Shown: positions 41,785 through 50,695 of the stretch, piece by piece
Layout: every line of letters begins with the position of its first letter
Position numbering within the stretch: the first letter of the stretch is position 1
Assembly: GCA_024235175.1 (NCBI GenBank)
Contig: JACKMX010000004.1
Span: 434,001-498,000, forward strand
Length of the DNA stretch: 64,000 bases
Reading direction: 5' to 3'
DNA from: Chromatiaceae bacterium
GTDB taxonomy: Bacteria; Pseudomonadota; Gammaproteobacteria; Chromatiales; Chromatiaceae
Notes under the pieces: generated by a model
Told to the model about the DNA's origin: nothing
Databases searched by the model: none
Seen by the model: only the letters and a program-made list of their open reading frames with translations
Program-made: the position numbers and the translations under genes

Positions 41785-43398
41785 ATGCCTGCCAGCCTGC
41801 ATGATTGGGTAGAACGTCTTAAGAGCCAACCCCTGCCAGCCATGGCGTTCACCCAGCAACGGGTATCCGCATTGATGGCGCGGCCAAGCAGCACCCATGC
41901 CGACTATCAGCGCATTATCGCACGAGATCCTGGGTTCGCGCTTTCCGTTTTTCGCCACTTGGGCGCTCTGCGTAATCCGCCCAGGGAGCCGATCACCACA
42001 CTGGCACATGCTCTGGCACTGGCTGGAACAGCGCCGCTGGAAGCGGGTGTAAAAAATCTGCCTTGCGTCAACAGCCTCTCCGATACCACCGGGAGCCGGC
42101 AGGGCCTGCTTGCCTGTTACTCACGGGCCGTTCATGCCGCAATGTACCTCTACCAATGGGGTGAAATCAGAAATGACCCCAATCCGGAGGAGCTGTTGCT
42201 GGCCGCCCTGCTGCACGATTGTGGGGAAATGGCGCTCTGGTCCGCGGCACCCGATCAGATGGCTGCGGTGGAAAGCCGTGCTACGCGGGGATTGAACCGG
42301 GAAAATGCCGCCCTTGCGGTATTCGGTTTCACGCCGATCCAGCTCAGTCTCGGGCTGGCGGAGAGCTGGGGGCTGCCTCCGCTGATCGGCGACTCCATCT
42401 CCCCGGATGGCGCTTTCCGGCCAAGACCCCTGGGCGTAATGCTTGCATGCGAACTGGCGCACTGGTCTGCATCTGCCTGGGATTCGGAGCAAACCATGGA
42501 GCTGATCGAGCTGGCAGCAGAATATTGTCGCAAAACCACCGATCAGACAGCAGCGGCGCTGCACGCCATGAGTGCGGAAACCGCCCGCCGGTTAGAGGGG
42601 TTTAATCTGCCAGTCTCGGCAACAGCGCTCGTCTCTCTTCAGCCAATAGAGAAAAAGACACCGCAATGCTCCCCTGAGCAGGTGAGATATACCGCTGAAG
42701 CCCTTACCCGTTCATCACCTTCACCGGAAGCCGTAAAAGAATCTGCACCGCCCGCCTCTGCATTGGCAGAGAAAAAAGTACCACAAATCGCGCAGGTTGA
42801 AACCGATATGGAGGTTACACCCGAACCTGACCCGAAGGGGGATTACAGAGAGACAAACACCGTTGAAATTCCACGAGTCAAATCCAGACCCAATCAGGAG
42901 AACAACGATCCGCCGACGGCACAGCAGAAAAGCGGCGATTCACTGCAAATGCAACTGACCCGAAGCATGAAACAACTGCGCGACAATACCGGCCTGGAGC
43001 GAGCTATGTTCGCCATGATGACGCCTGACCGCAAAACACTGCGCGCCAGATTCATTCTCGGCGCGGAAAAGGATGCCGCGATAAAAACATTTCAGGTGAC
43101 CCTGGACAAACGCCATCTCTTCTCTGTGTTGTTGTCCAAACCTCAAAACTTCTGGTTGAACCTGGATAACCGCAGCAAATACCTCCCGGCAATTCCAATA
43201 CATACACACAACGCGCTGAATACTCAGGGATTCTTTATCAGCTCTCTGTTTGTGGCTGATAAGGCAGTCGGAATTCTTTACGCTGACTCCAGCAACACCG
43301 CCAATCTGAACGGCGAGAGCTTCACCATTTTCAAACAACTCTCTCAGCAACTGAGCGCTGAGTTGTCAAACTTTCAAAAAGTCCGGGCAGCCGGTTAA
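41785..43398 (+). CDS. HDOD domain protein with C-terminal GAF-like domain
   Basis: This 537-residue cytoplasmic protein has an N-terminal HDOD domain of about 240 residues (KSQPLPAMAFTQQRVSALMA, DYQRIIARDPGFALSVFRHL, LLAALLHDCGEMAL), the last being an HD-like motif. An unstructured charged middle part leads to a C-terminal GAF-like region (LERAMFAMMTPDRKTLRARF, SSLFVADKAVGILYADSSNT). HDOD proteins usually act in signalling. I chose ATG 41785. The frame is open to a TTG at 41737. Confidence 0.85.
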   Translation: MPASLHDWVERLKSQPLPAMAFTQQRVSALMARPSSTHADYQRIIARDPGFALSVFRHLGALRNPPREPITTLAHALALAGTAPLEAGVKNLPCVNSLSDTTGSRQGLLACYSRAVHAAMYLYQWGEIRNDPNPEELLLAALLHDCGEMALWSAAPDQMAAVESRATRGLNRENAALAVFGFTPIQLSLGLAESWGLPPLIGDSISPDGAFRPRPLGVMLACELAHWSASAWDSEQTMELIELAAEYCRKTTDQTAAALHAMSAETARRLEGFNLPVSATALVSLQPIEKKTPQCSPEQVRYTAEALTRSSPSPEAVKESAPPASALAEKKVPQIAQVETDMEVTPEPDPKGDYRETNTVEIPRVKSRPNQENNDPPTAQQKSGDSLQMQLTRSMKQLRDNTGLERAMFAMMTPDRKTLRARFILGAEKDAAIKTFQVTLDKRHLFSVLLSKPQNFWLNLDNRSKYLPAIPIHTHNALNTQGFFISSLFVADKAVGILYADSSNTANLNGESFTIFKQLSQQLSAELSNFQKVRAAG

Positions 43399-43460
43399 AT
43401 ATTTCACCGGTACATGGGTTAGAATGCGATGAATGCAATGCCGCAAGGTAACCCTAAGAG

Positions 43461-44105
43461 ATGTCTGATCACTCGCCAGAAAAAATCCCGGTTGAGATAA
43501 GCCTGCACCAAAAAAGCCGCCTGTTGGTCGTGGCATTTCAGGATGGCCAGCGTTTTGAACTGCCGTGCGAATATCTGCGCGTCTTCTCCAAGGCGAAAGA
43601 GGTGCGCACAATGAACACGCCTGTCACCGGCAAGGAGCAGGTCAACATAACGAGTATCGAACCCCAGGGGCAGTATGCGGTAAGACTGATTTTCGATGAT
43701 GGTCATGATACCGGGATCTACTCCTGGTCCACGTTGTATGACCTGGGCCAGCGTTACCGGGAAAACTGGAATGGATATCTGGAGAAACTGACCAATATGG
43801 GCTTTTCCCGTCAATCTGACGTGGCTGCGCCCGAATTTAAAAGGATCAGAATGCTCTACTTCACTTACCTGGTTAAGAAGCTGCGCAGGGAGTCTGAAGA
43901 GTTACAACTGCCTGCCACCATCAGCGATGTTCGCAATCTGGTGGACTGGCTGCGCAAACGCGATCCAAATCTGGCCCATCTGTATCGGGATGGAAGCATT
44001 CGGATCACTATCAACAAACAGTTCTCGGAACCCTTCACCCGCATCGATGATGGTGACGAAGTTGCGCTGATTCCGACGTCGCCTATAGCGCCGGTCGCTG
44101 ACTGA
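43461..44105 (+). CDS. DUF971 protein fused to a MoaD/ThiS-like domain
   Basis: This 214-residue protein has an N-terminal DUF971 (gamma-butyrobetaine hydroxylase-like N-domain) at about residues 1-125, with FELPCEYLRVFSKAKEVR, IEPQGQYAVRLIFDDGHDTG and YSWSTLYDLGQRYRENW. It continues into a ubiquitin-fold MoaD/ThiS-like domain (MLYFTYLVKKLRRESEELQL to DDGDEVALIPTSPIAPVAD). The normal C-terminal Gly-Gly, needed for thiocarboxylate formation, is absent (ends PVAD). A sulfur-transfer function is therefore unlikely for the second domain as it stands. Confidence 0.8.
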   Translation: MSDHSPEKIPVEISLHQKSRLLVVAFQDGQRFELPCEYLRVFSKAKEVRTMNTPVTGKEQVNITSIEPQGQYAVRLIFDDGHDTGIYSWSTLYDLGQRYRENWNGYLEKLTNMGFSRQSDVAAPEFKRIRMLYFTYLVKKLRRESEELQLPATISDVRNLVDWLRKRDPNLAHLYRDGSIRITINKQFSEPFTRIDDGDEVALIPTSPIAPVAD

Positions 44106-44140
44106 TCAGCCTTTTCGCCCAGAGTGGAGGCCAGGTAGTG

Positions 44141-44201
44141 TCCGTCCGGAAACGGCGGGCAATGGCTTGGCACATGGATGGGTGTTTCTGGACGCTAACT
44201 A
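44141..44201. repeat. Dispersed repeat family 2, copy 1
   Basis: The module TCCGTCCGGAAACGGCGG (44141-44158) is followed after 14 bases by CATGGATGGGTGTTT (44173-44187) and CGCTAACT. Both occur in the same order on the opposite strand at 58743-58840 with a longer spacer. The repeat ends at the stop codon of the response regulator. Confidence 0.75.
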
Positions 44202-44825
44202 GACATCATCATCAACTTCAATATTGGCAGCCACTGCCATTTTCACGAGATCAGCCAAAGAGTCTGCCTGCATCTTCTCCATGACGCGCGAGCGGTGCGC
44301 TTCCACCGTCTTCGCGCTCACTCCGAGCGTCTGCGCAATCTCCTTATTGGATTTTCCCGCTGTAACCATCTCCATGACTTCATGCTCACGCGGAGTCAGG
44401 TTGGCTAGCCGGGTCGCAATCTCAGCACGCTCCGCCTGAGCCGCCCGCTGTTCGATGTCCATGCTCAGGGCATTGCGGATACTCTCCAGCAACAGTTCAT
44501 CATTGAATGGCTTTTCGATGAAGTCGACTGCGCCGGATTTCATCGCCCTAACCGCCATCGGAACATCCCCATGGCCGGTTATTATGATGATGGGAATATT
44601 GATCTGGTGCTTGATAAAGTGCTCCTGCAACTCCAGCCCGCTCATGCCCGGCATCCGAACATCCAGCAGCAGACAACCCGCACGTCCCGGATAGTAGTTC
44701 TGAATGAATTCGTCCGCAGTCGAGTAAGTCTCCACATTCATTCCCACTGATTCGATGAGCCACTTCAGTGAATTACGCATCGCCTGATCATCATCCACAA
44801 CGAAAACGTTGGGCTGTTTACTCAT
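44199..44825 (-). CDS. FixJ-type response regulator
   Basis: This 208-residue regulator has a receiver domain (FVVDDDQAMRN, phospho-Asp in LLLDVRMPGMSG, Lys in IEKPFNDE) and a LuxR-type HTH (LTPREHEVMEMVTAGKSNKE, TLGVSAKTVEAHRSRVMEKM). Its start overlaps the kinase stop (ATGA), so it is coupled to the histidine kinase. The signal is not known. FixJ/TodT-type pairs respond to redox or aromatic substrates in other bacteria, so any specific assignment would be guesswork. Confidence 0.93.
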   Translation of the reverse strand: MSKQPNVFVVDDDQAMRNSLKWLIESVGMNVETYSTADEFIQNYYPGRAGCLLLDVRMPGMSGLELQEHFIKHQINIPIIIITGHGDVPMAVRAMKSGAVDFIEKPFNDELLLESIRNALSMDIEQRAAQAERAEIATRLANLTPREHEVMEMVTAGKSNKEIAQTLGVSAKTVEAHRSRVMEKMQADSLADLVKMAVAANIEVDDDV

Positions 44826-47377
44826 AACTTTTTCTCCTCCTCGTTATCGTAGGCGGGTAAAGTCAAACTGAAACGGCTGCCGATCCCTGCCACCGGTTCA
44901 GCTTCGATTCTACCACCATGATCTTCCGCAATTGTCTGACTGATAACCAGGCCCATTCCCATGCCGCTCTCCTTGGTCGTAAAAAACGGTTCGAAAAGCT
45001 TTTTTGCAGCCTCTGGCTCAATGCCAGGACCCGTATCCACCACATCAACCCGAATGGTTCCGCTGCCCTGATGGCTGCTGCGTACAACCAGACTGCGGCG
45101 CTCTTCAGGCACATCCATCAGCGCTTCCAGCGCGTTGCGGACAAGATTCAACAATACCTGCTCAATCTGCACCACATCGACCCTCACGGGGAGTCGATCC
45201 ATGCTCAACTCCTGTTCGATTACGACACCGGTTTTACGCGCTTCGAACTCAACAAAAGAGCAGACCTCCTTGATTAAGTTGTTTATGTCCGCCTCACTGC
45301 GCACCGGCAGCTGCTTGCCGACCAGCCGCCGTAAACGGCGAATTATTTCTCCTGCCCTGCCTGCCTGACTGTTTATCTGGCCGAGTGCGTAAATCAGGTC
45401 ATCGGCTCCGTCTATATCTGCGGGCAAACGCCTCACACAGCCATTCGCATAGTTGGCAATTGCGGACAAAGGCTGATTGAGTTCATGTGCCAGCCCGGTG
45501 GCCATCTCTCCCATGGTGCTCAATCGGGACACATGAATCAGCTCCTGCTGATGCTCCCTGGCCTGGCTCTCCGCTCTGCGCACTTCAGTGATGTCCCGCC
45601 CATAGATATTAATGTATTTAAGATTGATGACCGGGGTAAACAGTAATGAGTAAATGTGTTCGCCTACCATCACCTCACTCTCCCAATACTGCCCCGAGTC
45701 AAACACGCTGACAACCCGGTTGCGCCAATACAGCGGCAGCTTCTGTCCCTGCTCACACTCCCAGTAGGAGAGCAGCGGAGCGCTCGCGGGATTGGCGTAA
45801 ATAATCACGCCCGGACGGTTCACCCGCAGAATCGGACTCGGACTTTCGGTGGGGAATTTCGCCAGGCTGGTAATCATCTCTTCCGCTCTTTTACGGCTGG
45901 AGATGTCGCGCACGTAGACCGTGAACACCTCTTTCAATGGAAGCTGAATCGACTTGATCGCCACCTCCACCGGGAATTGCGTGGTATCTCCGCGTAATCC
46001 AATCATCTCACCGCGCACCTCCAGTTCCGTGGGGGCTGCGTCCGATTCAAACCGTTTCATCATCTGGGAAAACTTAACATTATCCTCAGCCCGGATAATG
46101 AGAGATGAGAAGAGAATACCGATAACATCGTCACGCCGGTAGCCGAATACTTTTTCCGCTGTCGAGTTGAACTCGATGATTCTGCCTTTTCGATCAATCG
46201 TAATGATAGGATCCAGGGCCGCTTCCAGAATCGCCTGCTGAATTGCTTCCGATTGCTTCATCTCAGTCTCATGCTCACGCCGCATCTCTTCCCTCGCGGT
46301 AAGCACATTGCCGATAAACTGTTTGATCCAATCCTCCAATACGTAGATCTGATTGCCCTTTTCAAGCACCGGCTGCCTGCGCCCCAATGCGCGCCGGGAA
46401 AACAGGGAGATTCTGCGCAGAATCCGGTTAAGCCGCTCGGAAAACAGATAGAACACTAACGTAAATACAGCTATGAAGGTGGTCGCAGCCACCAGACGCT
46501 GGCGCCGCTCCACCGCCTCCACCCGTTGCCGGGTTGCCTCCAGGCTGCTGCGCGGCACCAGCGTGGCAAACTGCATATTCAACACTGAACCTTCGTATTG
46601 AAAAAAAGATTGTGCGGTAACGATAAAATCTGTTGATGCGTGCTGCATTGTGCTGCCGGCGGGTATAAGTTTCGGATCACTGCTGGATAGGAAACGCTGT
46701 TCATCGGCATCGATCAGGCCTACCAGCACGCTACTGGAGGAGACGCCCTGCTGTGAAGCCAACAGGAATTCGCTGTCCAGCGGCACCGCCATCATCAGAT
46801 AACCCATATTGGTACCGGTCCCGTCTTCCGCTATTTCGGATATGAGCAGATAGGGCTTGCCCTCAAGGGTGGTCAGGATAGCCTGCACCCTAGACTCGCT
46901 TAGAAAACGTCCATCCACCCGCAACAGCTCCTCGGGCAGGTGGCGCAGATCAAGATTGTAGACTTCACGGGTTCTTCCCTTGCGATCGAGAAGAAGAATC
47001 TTTCCCGGTTCCACAAGCGTGCGCCAGAGTGAGGTTGCAGGCAGCCAGGGTGGAGGTGAGAAATAGACGATAGGCTCCTTCACATCCAGATCGAACCAAT
47101 AGATTGGGTCCAGGTAGGTGGAAAGGCTGCGGTGATTTGCCAGCAAGCGGGTGGTGGAGGTATGCGCCTCGACATAGTTTTCGAAGCGAATCAGTGTTTC
47201 GCGGGCCTGCTGCTCAAGGCGCGTCTGCAACTCTTCCGTAAAAATACCGCGTAGTGCCCTGGGTTGAACCTGATCGAGAACAGCCCACACCAGCGCGCCA
47301 CAGGCCAATCCGACCAGGATCGAAAGCAGGGTCATCGGGATGCGCCGGAAGTGGCCGAACAGCCAGGACTTCAACAT
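44822..47377 (-). CDS. PAS-domain sensor histidine kinase
   Basis: A large membrane sensor of about 851 residues from ATG 47377. Start alternatives are ATG 47413 and the frame's upper end 47479. The N-terminus has a membrane segment (MTLLSILVGLACGALVWAVL), then an extracytoplasmic sensor domain (residues about 40-290) and a second membrane segment (LVAATTFIAVFTLVFYLF). Two PAS domains follow (RIIEFNSTAEKVFGYRRDDV and a second near VIIYANPASAPLLSYW). The His site is ATGLAHELNQPLSAIANY, and the ATPase has NLVRNALEAL and DTGPGIEPEA. Confidence 0.93.
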   Translation of the reverse strand: MLKSWLFGHFRRIPMTLLSILVGLACGALVWAVLDQVQPRALRGIFTEELQTRLEQQARETLIRFENYVEAHTSTTRLLANHRSLSTYLDPIYWFDLDVKEPIVYFSPPPWLPATSLWRTLVEPGKILLLDRKGRTREVYNLDLRHLPEELLRVDGRFLSESRVQAILTTLEGKPYLLISEIAEDGTGTNMGYLMMAVPLDSEFLLASQQGVSSSSVLVGLIDADEQRFLSSSDPKLIPAGSTMQHASTDFIVTAQSFFQYEGSVLNMQFATLVPRSSLEATRQRVEAVERRQRLVAATTFIAVFTLVFYLFSERLNRILRRISLFSRRALGRRQPVLEKGNQIYVLEDWIKQFIGNVLTAREEMRREHETEMKQSEAIQQAILEAALDPIITIDRKGRIIEFNSTAEKVFGYRRDDVIGILFSSLIIRAEDNVKFSQMMKRFESDAAPTELEVRGEMIGLRGDTTQFPVEVAIKSIQLPLKEVFTVYVRDISSRKRAEEMITSLAKFPTESPSPILRVNRPGVIIYANPASAPLLSYWECEQGQKLPLYWRNRVVSVFDSGQYWESEVMVGEHIYSLLFTPVINLKYINIYGRDITEVRRAESQAREHQQELIHVSRLSTMGEMATGLAHELNQPLSAIANYANGCVRRLPADIDGADDLIYALGQINSQAGRAGEIIRRLRRLVGKQLPVRSEADINNLIKEVCSFVEFEARKTGVVIEQELSMDRLPVRVDVVQIEQVLLNLVRNALEALMDVPEERRSLVVRSSHQGSGTIRVDVVDTGPGIEPEAAKKLFEPFFTTKESGMGMGLVISQTIAEDHGGRIEAEPVAGIGSRFSLTLPAYDNEEEKKL

Positions 47378-47507
47378 TTTCAGTACTGCTGATCTCTTCT
47401 CCACTTCATGCATCCAACAGTTGTGAATCCACCCGCTCAACAGCGGTCTGCCTGGACCTCCAGGTGCTGTCCCGGTCAATCATACTATCAGGCATGGAAA
47501 CCAAGGG

Positions 47508-47513
47508 TATAAT
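47508..47513 (+). promoter_or_regulatory. Candidate -10 box for RDD gene
   Basis: TATAAT at 47508-47513, 31 bases before the ATG at 47544. The upstream -35 is weak. Confidence 0.4.
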
Positions 47514-47543
47514 CTGCGACGGCACCAATTTTATGAGAATACG

Positions 47544-48017
47544 ATGAGCGACCAATCCCACTGCAGACCCGGCACCGACATCGCACCTGGCCTGTTCCGG
47601 CGCTTGGGTGCAATTCTATACGATACAATGCTGGTTGCCGGACTGGTTCTTATGGCCATAGTCCCGGTGATCATTACACTCGGCGCCATCTCCGGTCTGG
47701 ATCAGATTGACACCGCCAGTTTACGTCAGAATCCCTTTTTTATTATCTATCTGCTCTCCGTTCCCTTTCTGTTTTTCGTCTGCTTCTGGAAGCTCGCCGG
47801 ACAGACACTCGGTATGCGCACATGGCGCATCCGTATTATTGACTGCCAGGGTGGGAATGTCAGTTGGCGGAGTGCTGTTGTGCGCTATTTTGCGGCCGCG
47901 ATCTCCTGGAGCGCACTTGGACTCGGTTATCTCTGGATACTGGTCGATCCGGAGAAACGGGCCTGGCATGACCGGCTCTCCCGAACCAGGCTGATTATCG
48001 TAACCAAAGATCGGTAG
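47544..48017 (+). CDS. RDD-family membrane protein
   Basis: This 157-residue RDD family membrane protein has FRRLGAILYDTMLVAGLVLM containing the RDD-type motif, then hydrophobic segments (VPVIITLGAISGL, IIYLLSVPFLFFVCFWKLAG) and GQTLGMRTWRIRIIDCQGGN. The function of these proteins is not well defined (ion transport proposed). It reads divergently from the kinase gene. Downstream are a repeat element and the lptG gene, which converges. Confidence 0.88.
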   Translation: MSDQSHCRPGTDIAPGLFRRLGAILYDTMLVAGLVLMAIVPVIITLGAISGLDQIDTASLRQNPFFIIYLLSVPFLFFVCFWKLAGQTLGMRTWRIRIIDCQGGNVSWRSAVVRYFAAAISWSALGLGYLWILVDPEKRAWHDRLSRTRLIIVTKDR

Positions 48018-48393
48018 GATGCTGCATCGGATAAATCACTGGTATTTACTCGTCCGGTCCATGAAGAACCCATTTGGGTAGATCGGTAGTTTCAAATGAG
48101 GGCCAAGGACCGAGGATCATGAGGAGCTGCGGTCAGTTTTTCCCAGGCCCTAGTACTCTTTCAAAGTGATAATTGCGGATGCAGTGAGCTTGTCTGCGTA
48201 CTGCGCCTTGCCGGAAAGCCACATGGGGATGCTGAACCCGTAATTATCACCTTGAAGGAGTACCAGCCCTCAGCCCTTACGGCCTGTCGTCGCATCGTAC
48301 TATCACTACTCTGACGCACCCACTTTTAACCCATAGGGTATGAGTCGTTACAATCGCTGATCAGAAAAGCCGTCATACGGTGGGTATATTCAG
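48018..48393. other. 376-base gap with repeat element, no gene
   Basis: No coding region seen. The middle holds the MITE-like element B (48151-48264). A weak stem CCGT/ACGG near 48371-48382 followed by CTTTTC on the minus strand could end lptG transcription. The rest has nothing recognisable. Confidence 0.5.
48151..48264. repeat. MITE-like element B (114 bp)
   Basis: One end reads TAGTACTCTTTCAAAGTGAT, with two differences from element A, and the other end is the reverse complement of TAGTACTCCTTCAAGGTGAT apart from the outermost bases. The left interior GATGCAGTGAGCTTGTC equals the right-hand interior of element A, and the right interior matches A's left-hand interior. It is thus an internally deleted copy in the opposite orientation. 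Confidence 0.8.
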
Positions 48394-49455
48394 TTAGTGA
48401 TGTTTGCGCACGAACCAGAGCCCGATGGCAAGTAACAGAAGTCCGGGAAAAGAGCTGGCAAACAGAGGATTCAACTGATACACAACTGCCATATTTGCAA
48501 ACGCTTTATTCATCATCAGGAACAGGGTTCCAAGCAGTGCCCCGACGAATATCCGCTGGCCTATGCCCACCGAACGCAGAACGCCGAAAACGATCGGCAC
48601 AGATAAAAACACCATAACCAGCGTTATCAACGGTGTCACCACCTTGCTCCAGAAGGCAACTTCATACACCCGGGCCTCCTGCCCATTTTCATGCATAAAC
48701 TGGATGTACTGATACAGACCCCAGATTGGCAGCAGGGAGGGCCTTACCACGATATCGATCAGATTTGGGCTCAGCATGGAATCCCAGGAGGCACTCTCCA
48801 GCCTCGTGCTTACGACACCCTCATCGGAAAAACGACTCTGCTTTATATCTTTCAGCAACCAGTGATCGCCTTGATATACGGCTGAGCCGGCATGGGTGGC
48901 CACTTTCAGATCCCGATTGTCCAGAAATTCGTAAATATAAATATCCTTGAGCTCCGAATTTGACGGGAAATATCGAATATTGATGTAGGAGTTTCCGTCA
49001 CGCGCCCAGAATCCGTATTTGGTCTTTAGCGTAATCTGTTCTGCAATCTTCTCCGCACGCATCACTTCTGCACGGTTTTCACTGTTAGGTGCAACAAACT
49101 CACCGATAAATACGACAAGCAGCATTACCAGAATGCCGCCTTTCAAGGCTGAAAAAATGATTCGGGCGAGGGATATGCCCGCAGCCCGCATGGCAATGAG
49201 TTCTGAATGGCTGGCCAAACCACCAAGGCCTATCAGACTGCCGAGAAGTACCGCTACCGGAAATATTTCATAGGCGCCTCGGGGGAGAATCAACAATATG
49301 TAATAAAGGGCATCCACGGTCTGATATGCCCCCCGGCCGACATCCTCCATCTCTTCCAATAAGGTGATGAAGGCCACCAGTGTCAACAGTACCAATAGCG
49401 AGATCAGAGTACTGAGCACTACCGTCCTGCCGATATATCGGTCGAGTATTTTCAT
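48394..49455 (-). CDS. lptG: LptG, LPS export permease
   Basis: This 353-residue permease forms the LptBFG transporter with LptF and moves lipopolysaccharide from the inner membrane to the Lpt bridge. It has membrane segments at the N-terminus (VVLSTLISLLVLLTLVAFIT) and C-terminus (FASSFPGLLLLAIGLWFV), separated by a periplasmic beta-jellyroll domain (GFWARDGNSYINIRYF). The start ATG 49455 overlaps the lptF stop (ATGA). A longer upstream frame to 49560 lies within lptF and is rejected. Confidence 0.93.
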   Translation of the reverse strand: MKILDRYIGRTVVLSTLISLLVLLTLVAFITLLEEMEDVGRGAYQTVDALYYILLILPRGAYEIFPVAVLLGSLIGLGGLASHSELIAMRAAGISLARIIFSALKGGILVMLLVVFIGEFVAPNSENRAEVMRAEKIAEQITLKTKYGFWARDGNSYINIRYFPSNSELKDIYIYEFLDNRDLKVATHAGSAVYQGDHWLLKDIKQSRFSDEGVVSTRLESASWDSMLSPNLIDIVVRPSLLPIWGLYQYIQFMHENGQEARVYEVAFWSKVVTPLITLVMVFLSVPIVFGVLRSVGIGQRIFVGALLGTLFLMMNKAFANMAVVYQLNPLFASSFPGLLLLAIGLWFVRKHH

Positions 49456-50546
49456 TTGAAGGCTCTGCTGATCAGTCGACTTACGCGGGGGGATCTGGTC
49501 AGCATCACAAGGCCGGCCAGCGCCAGCATCAATGGATGTACCCACCAGCGCCCAAGCCACAGAGGTGTCGCCCCGGAAACCATCCAGGCGCCAGACAACG
49601 CCATCAGATTCACGAACAACAGATAAAAAAGAATAGCCAACACCAGACGACCGTACATGCCGTCCCTGGGCGAGGATTGACTGAGCGGCACACTGATAAA
49701 GGTAAATATGAGAACGGCAACCGGAAGCATCACTCGGTACTCCAACTCCGCCCGGTACTCCGGATCGGTACTTCCGAGAAGCGTGGATGTAGGAAGTGAT
49801 CGCACCCTGGTCCGTGTTTGTTCCTTCGGTTCCAGATTCAATCTGACTCCGTACTCCTCAAACTCACCGATGGTATAATTATTTGATCCCGGTATGCCTT
49901 CGTAACGGCGTCCCTCCTTCAGGACAACAAACTGCTCCCCGGTCTTTTCATCGATATACTGATACCCCTCCTCGGAAAGTATAAGTCCCAGCTCTCCATG
50001 CTGGCGATTCTGGACGAACACCCTTTTCAATCGTGTTCTGTCTTTACTGATACCCTCAACGTAGAACACCAGATCACCTCGGCTGGATTCATTAAAGCGT
50101 CCGGCAACGGCTGAATTGAATTCAGACTGGGTATCCTTTTTGGTGAAAAGTTTATCGTTTACGCTGTTCGCCCAGGGACGCAGATCCAGCGACAACCAGA
50201 GAACCAATAGTGTGATCGGCAGGGCGGCCAGAAAAAGTGCGCGGAATATGCGCAAAATACCGATACCACCGGCAGCCAGCGCGCTCATCTCGCTATGCCT
50301 GTACATTTGGCCCAGGGTAAAGAGAATGGAGAGAAAAAAGGCCGGTGGGATGATTGCCCCCATCACCCTGAGCGCTTCAACTCCAACCAGTTTTAAAATC
50401 ACATCATTGCCGACGTTACCCGCAGCTGCCTCGCTTAAAAAACGCATATAGCCGCTTCCGACCAGAATCAGAAGCAGCATGAAAGTTATCGCGAGAAATG
50501 ATTTACTCACCTCCCACAAAATATATCGATCGATAATTGGCAACAT
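49452..50546 (-). CDS. lptF: LptF, LPS export permease
   Basis: This 364-residue permease partner of LptG has N-terminal DRYILWEVSKSFLAITFMLL and C-terminal membrane segments (LVLAILFYLLFVNLMALSGA), with a beta-rich periplasmic domain between (FNESSRGDLVFYVEGISKDR). It is divergent from pepA across 149 bases, the usual arrangement. The two permease genes overlap by 4 bases. Confidence 0.94.
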   Translation of the reverse strand: MLPIIDRYILWEVSKSFLAITFMLLLILVGSGYMRFLSEAAAGNVGNDVILKLVGVEALRVMGAIIPPAFFLSILFTLGQMYRHSEMSALAAGGIGILRIFRALFLAALPITLLVLWLSLDLRPWANSVNDKLFTKKDTQSEFNSAVAGRFNESSRGDLVFYVEGISKDRTRLKRVFVQNRQHGELGLILSEEGYQYIDEKTGEQFVVLKEGRRYEGIPGSNNYTIGEFEEYGVRLNLEPKEQTRTRVRSLPTSTLLGSTDPEYRAELEYRVMLPVAVLIFTFISVPLSQSSPRDGMYGRLVLAILFYLLFVNLMALSGAWMVSGATPLWLGRWWVHPLMLALAGLVMLTRSPRVSRLISRAFK

Positions 50547-50695
50547 ATCAATGGTTACGACAACGGCCGCTTAAGGCCAAACGATAAGGATATCAGCCCT
50601 GTGGCAATTACCAAAAGTTCTTGTAGACTAGACCGACCTGGCATTCGCCACACACTTGAAAAAAACGTCTCAGTGACTATCGCTCTGGAGCCTCA

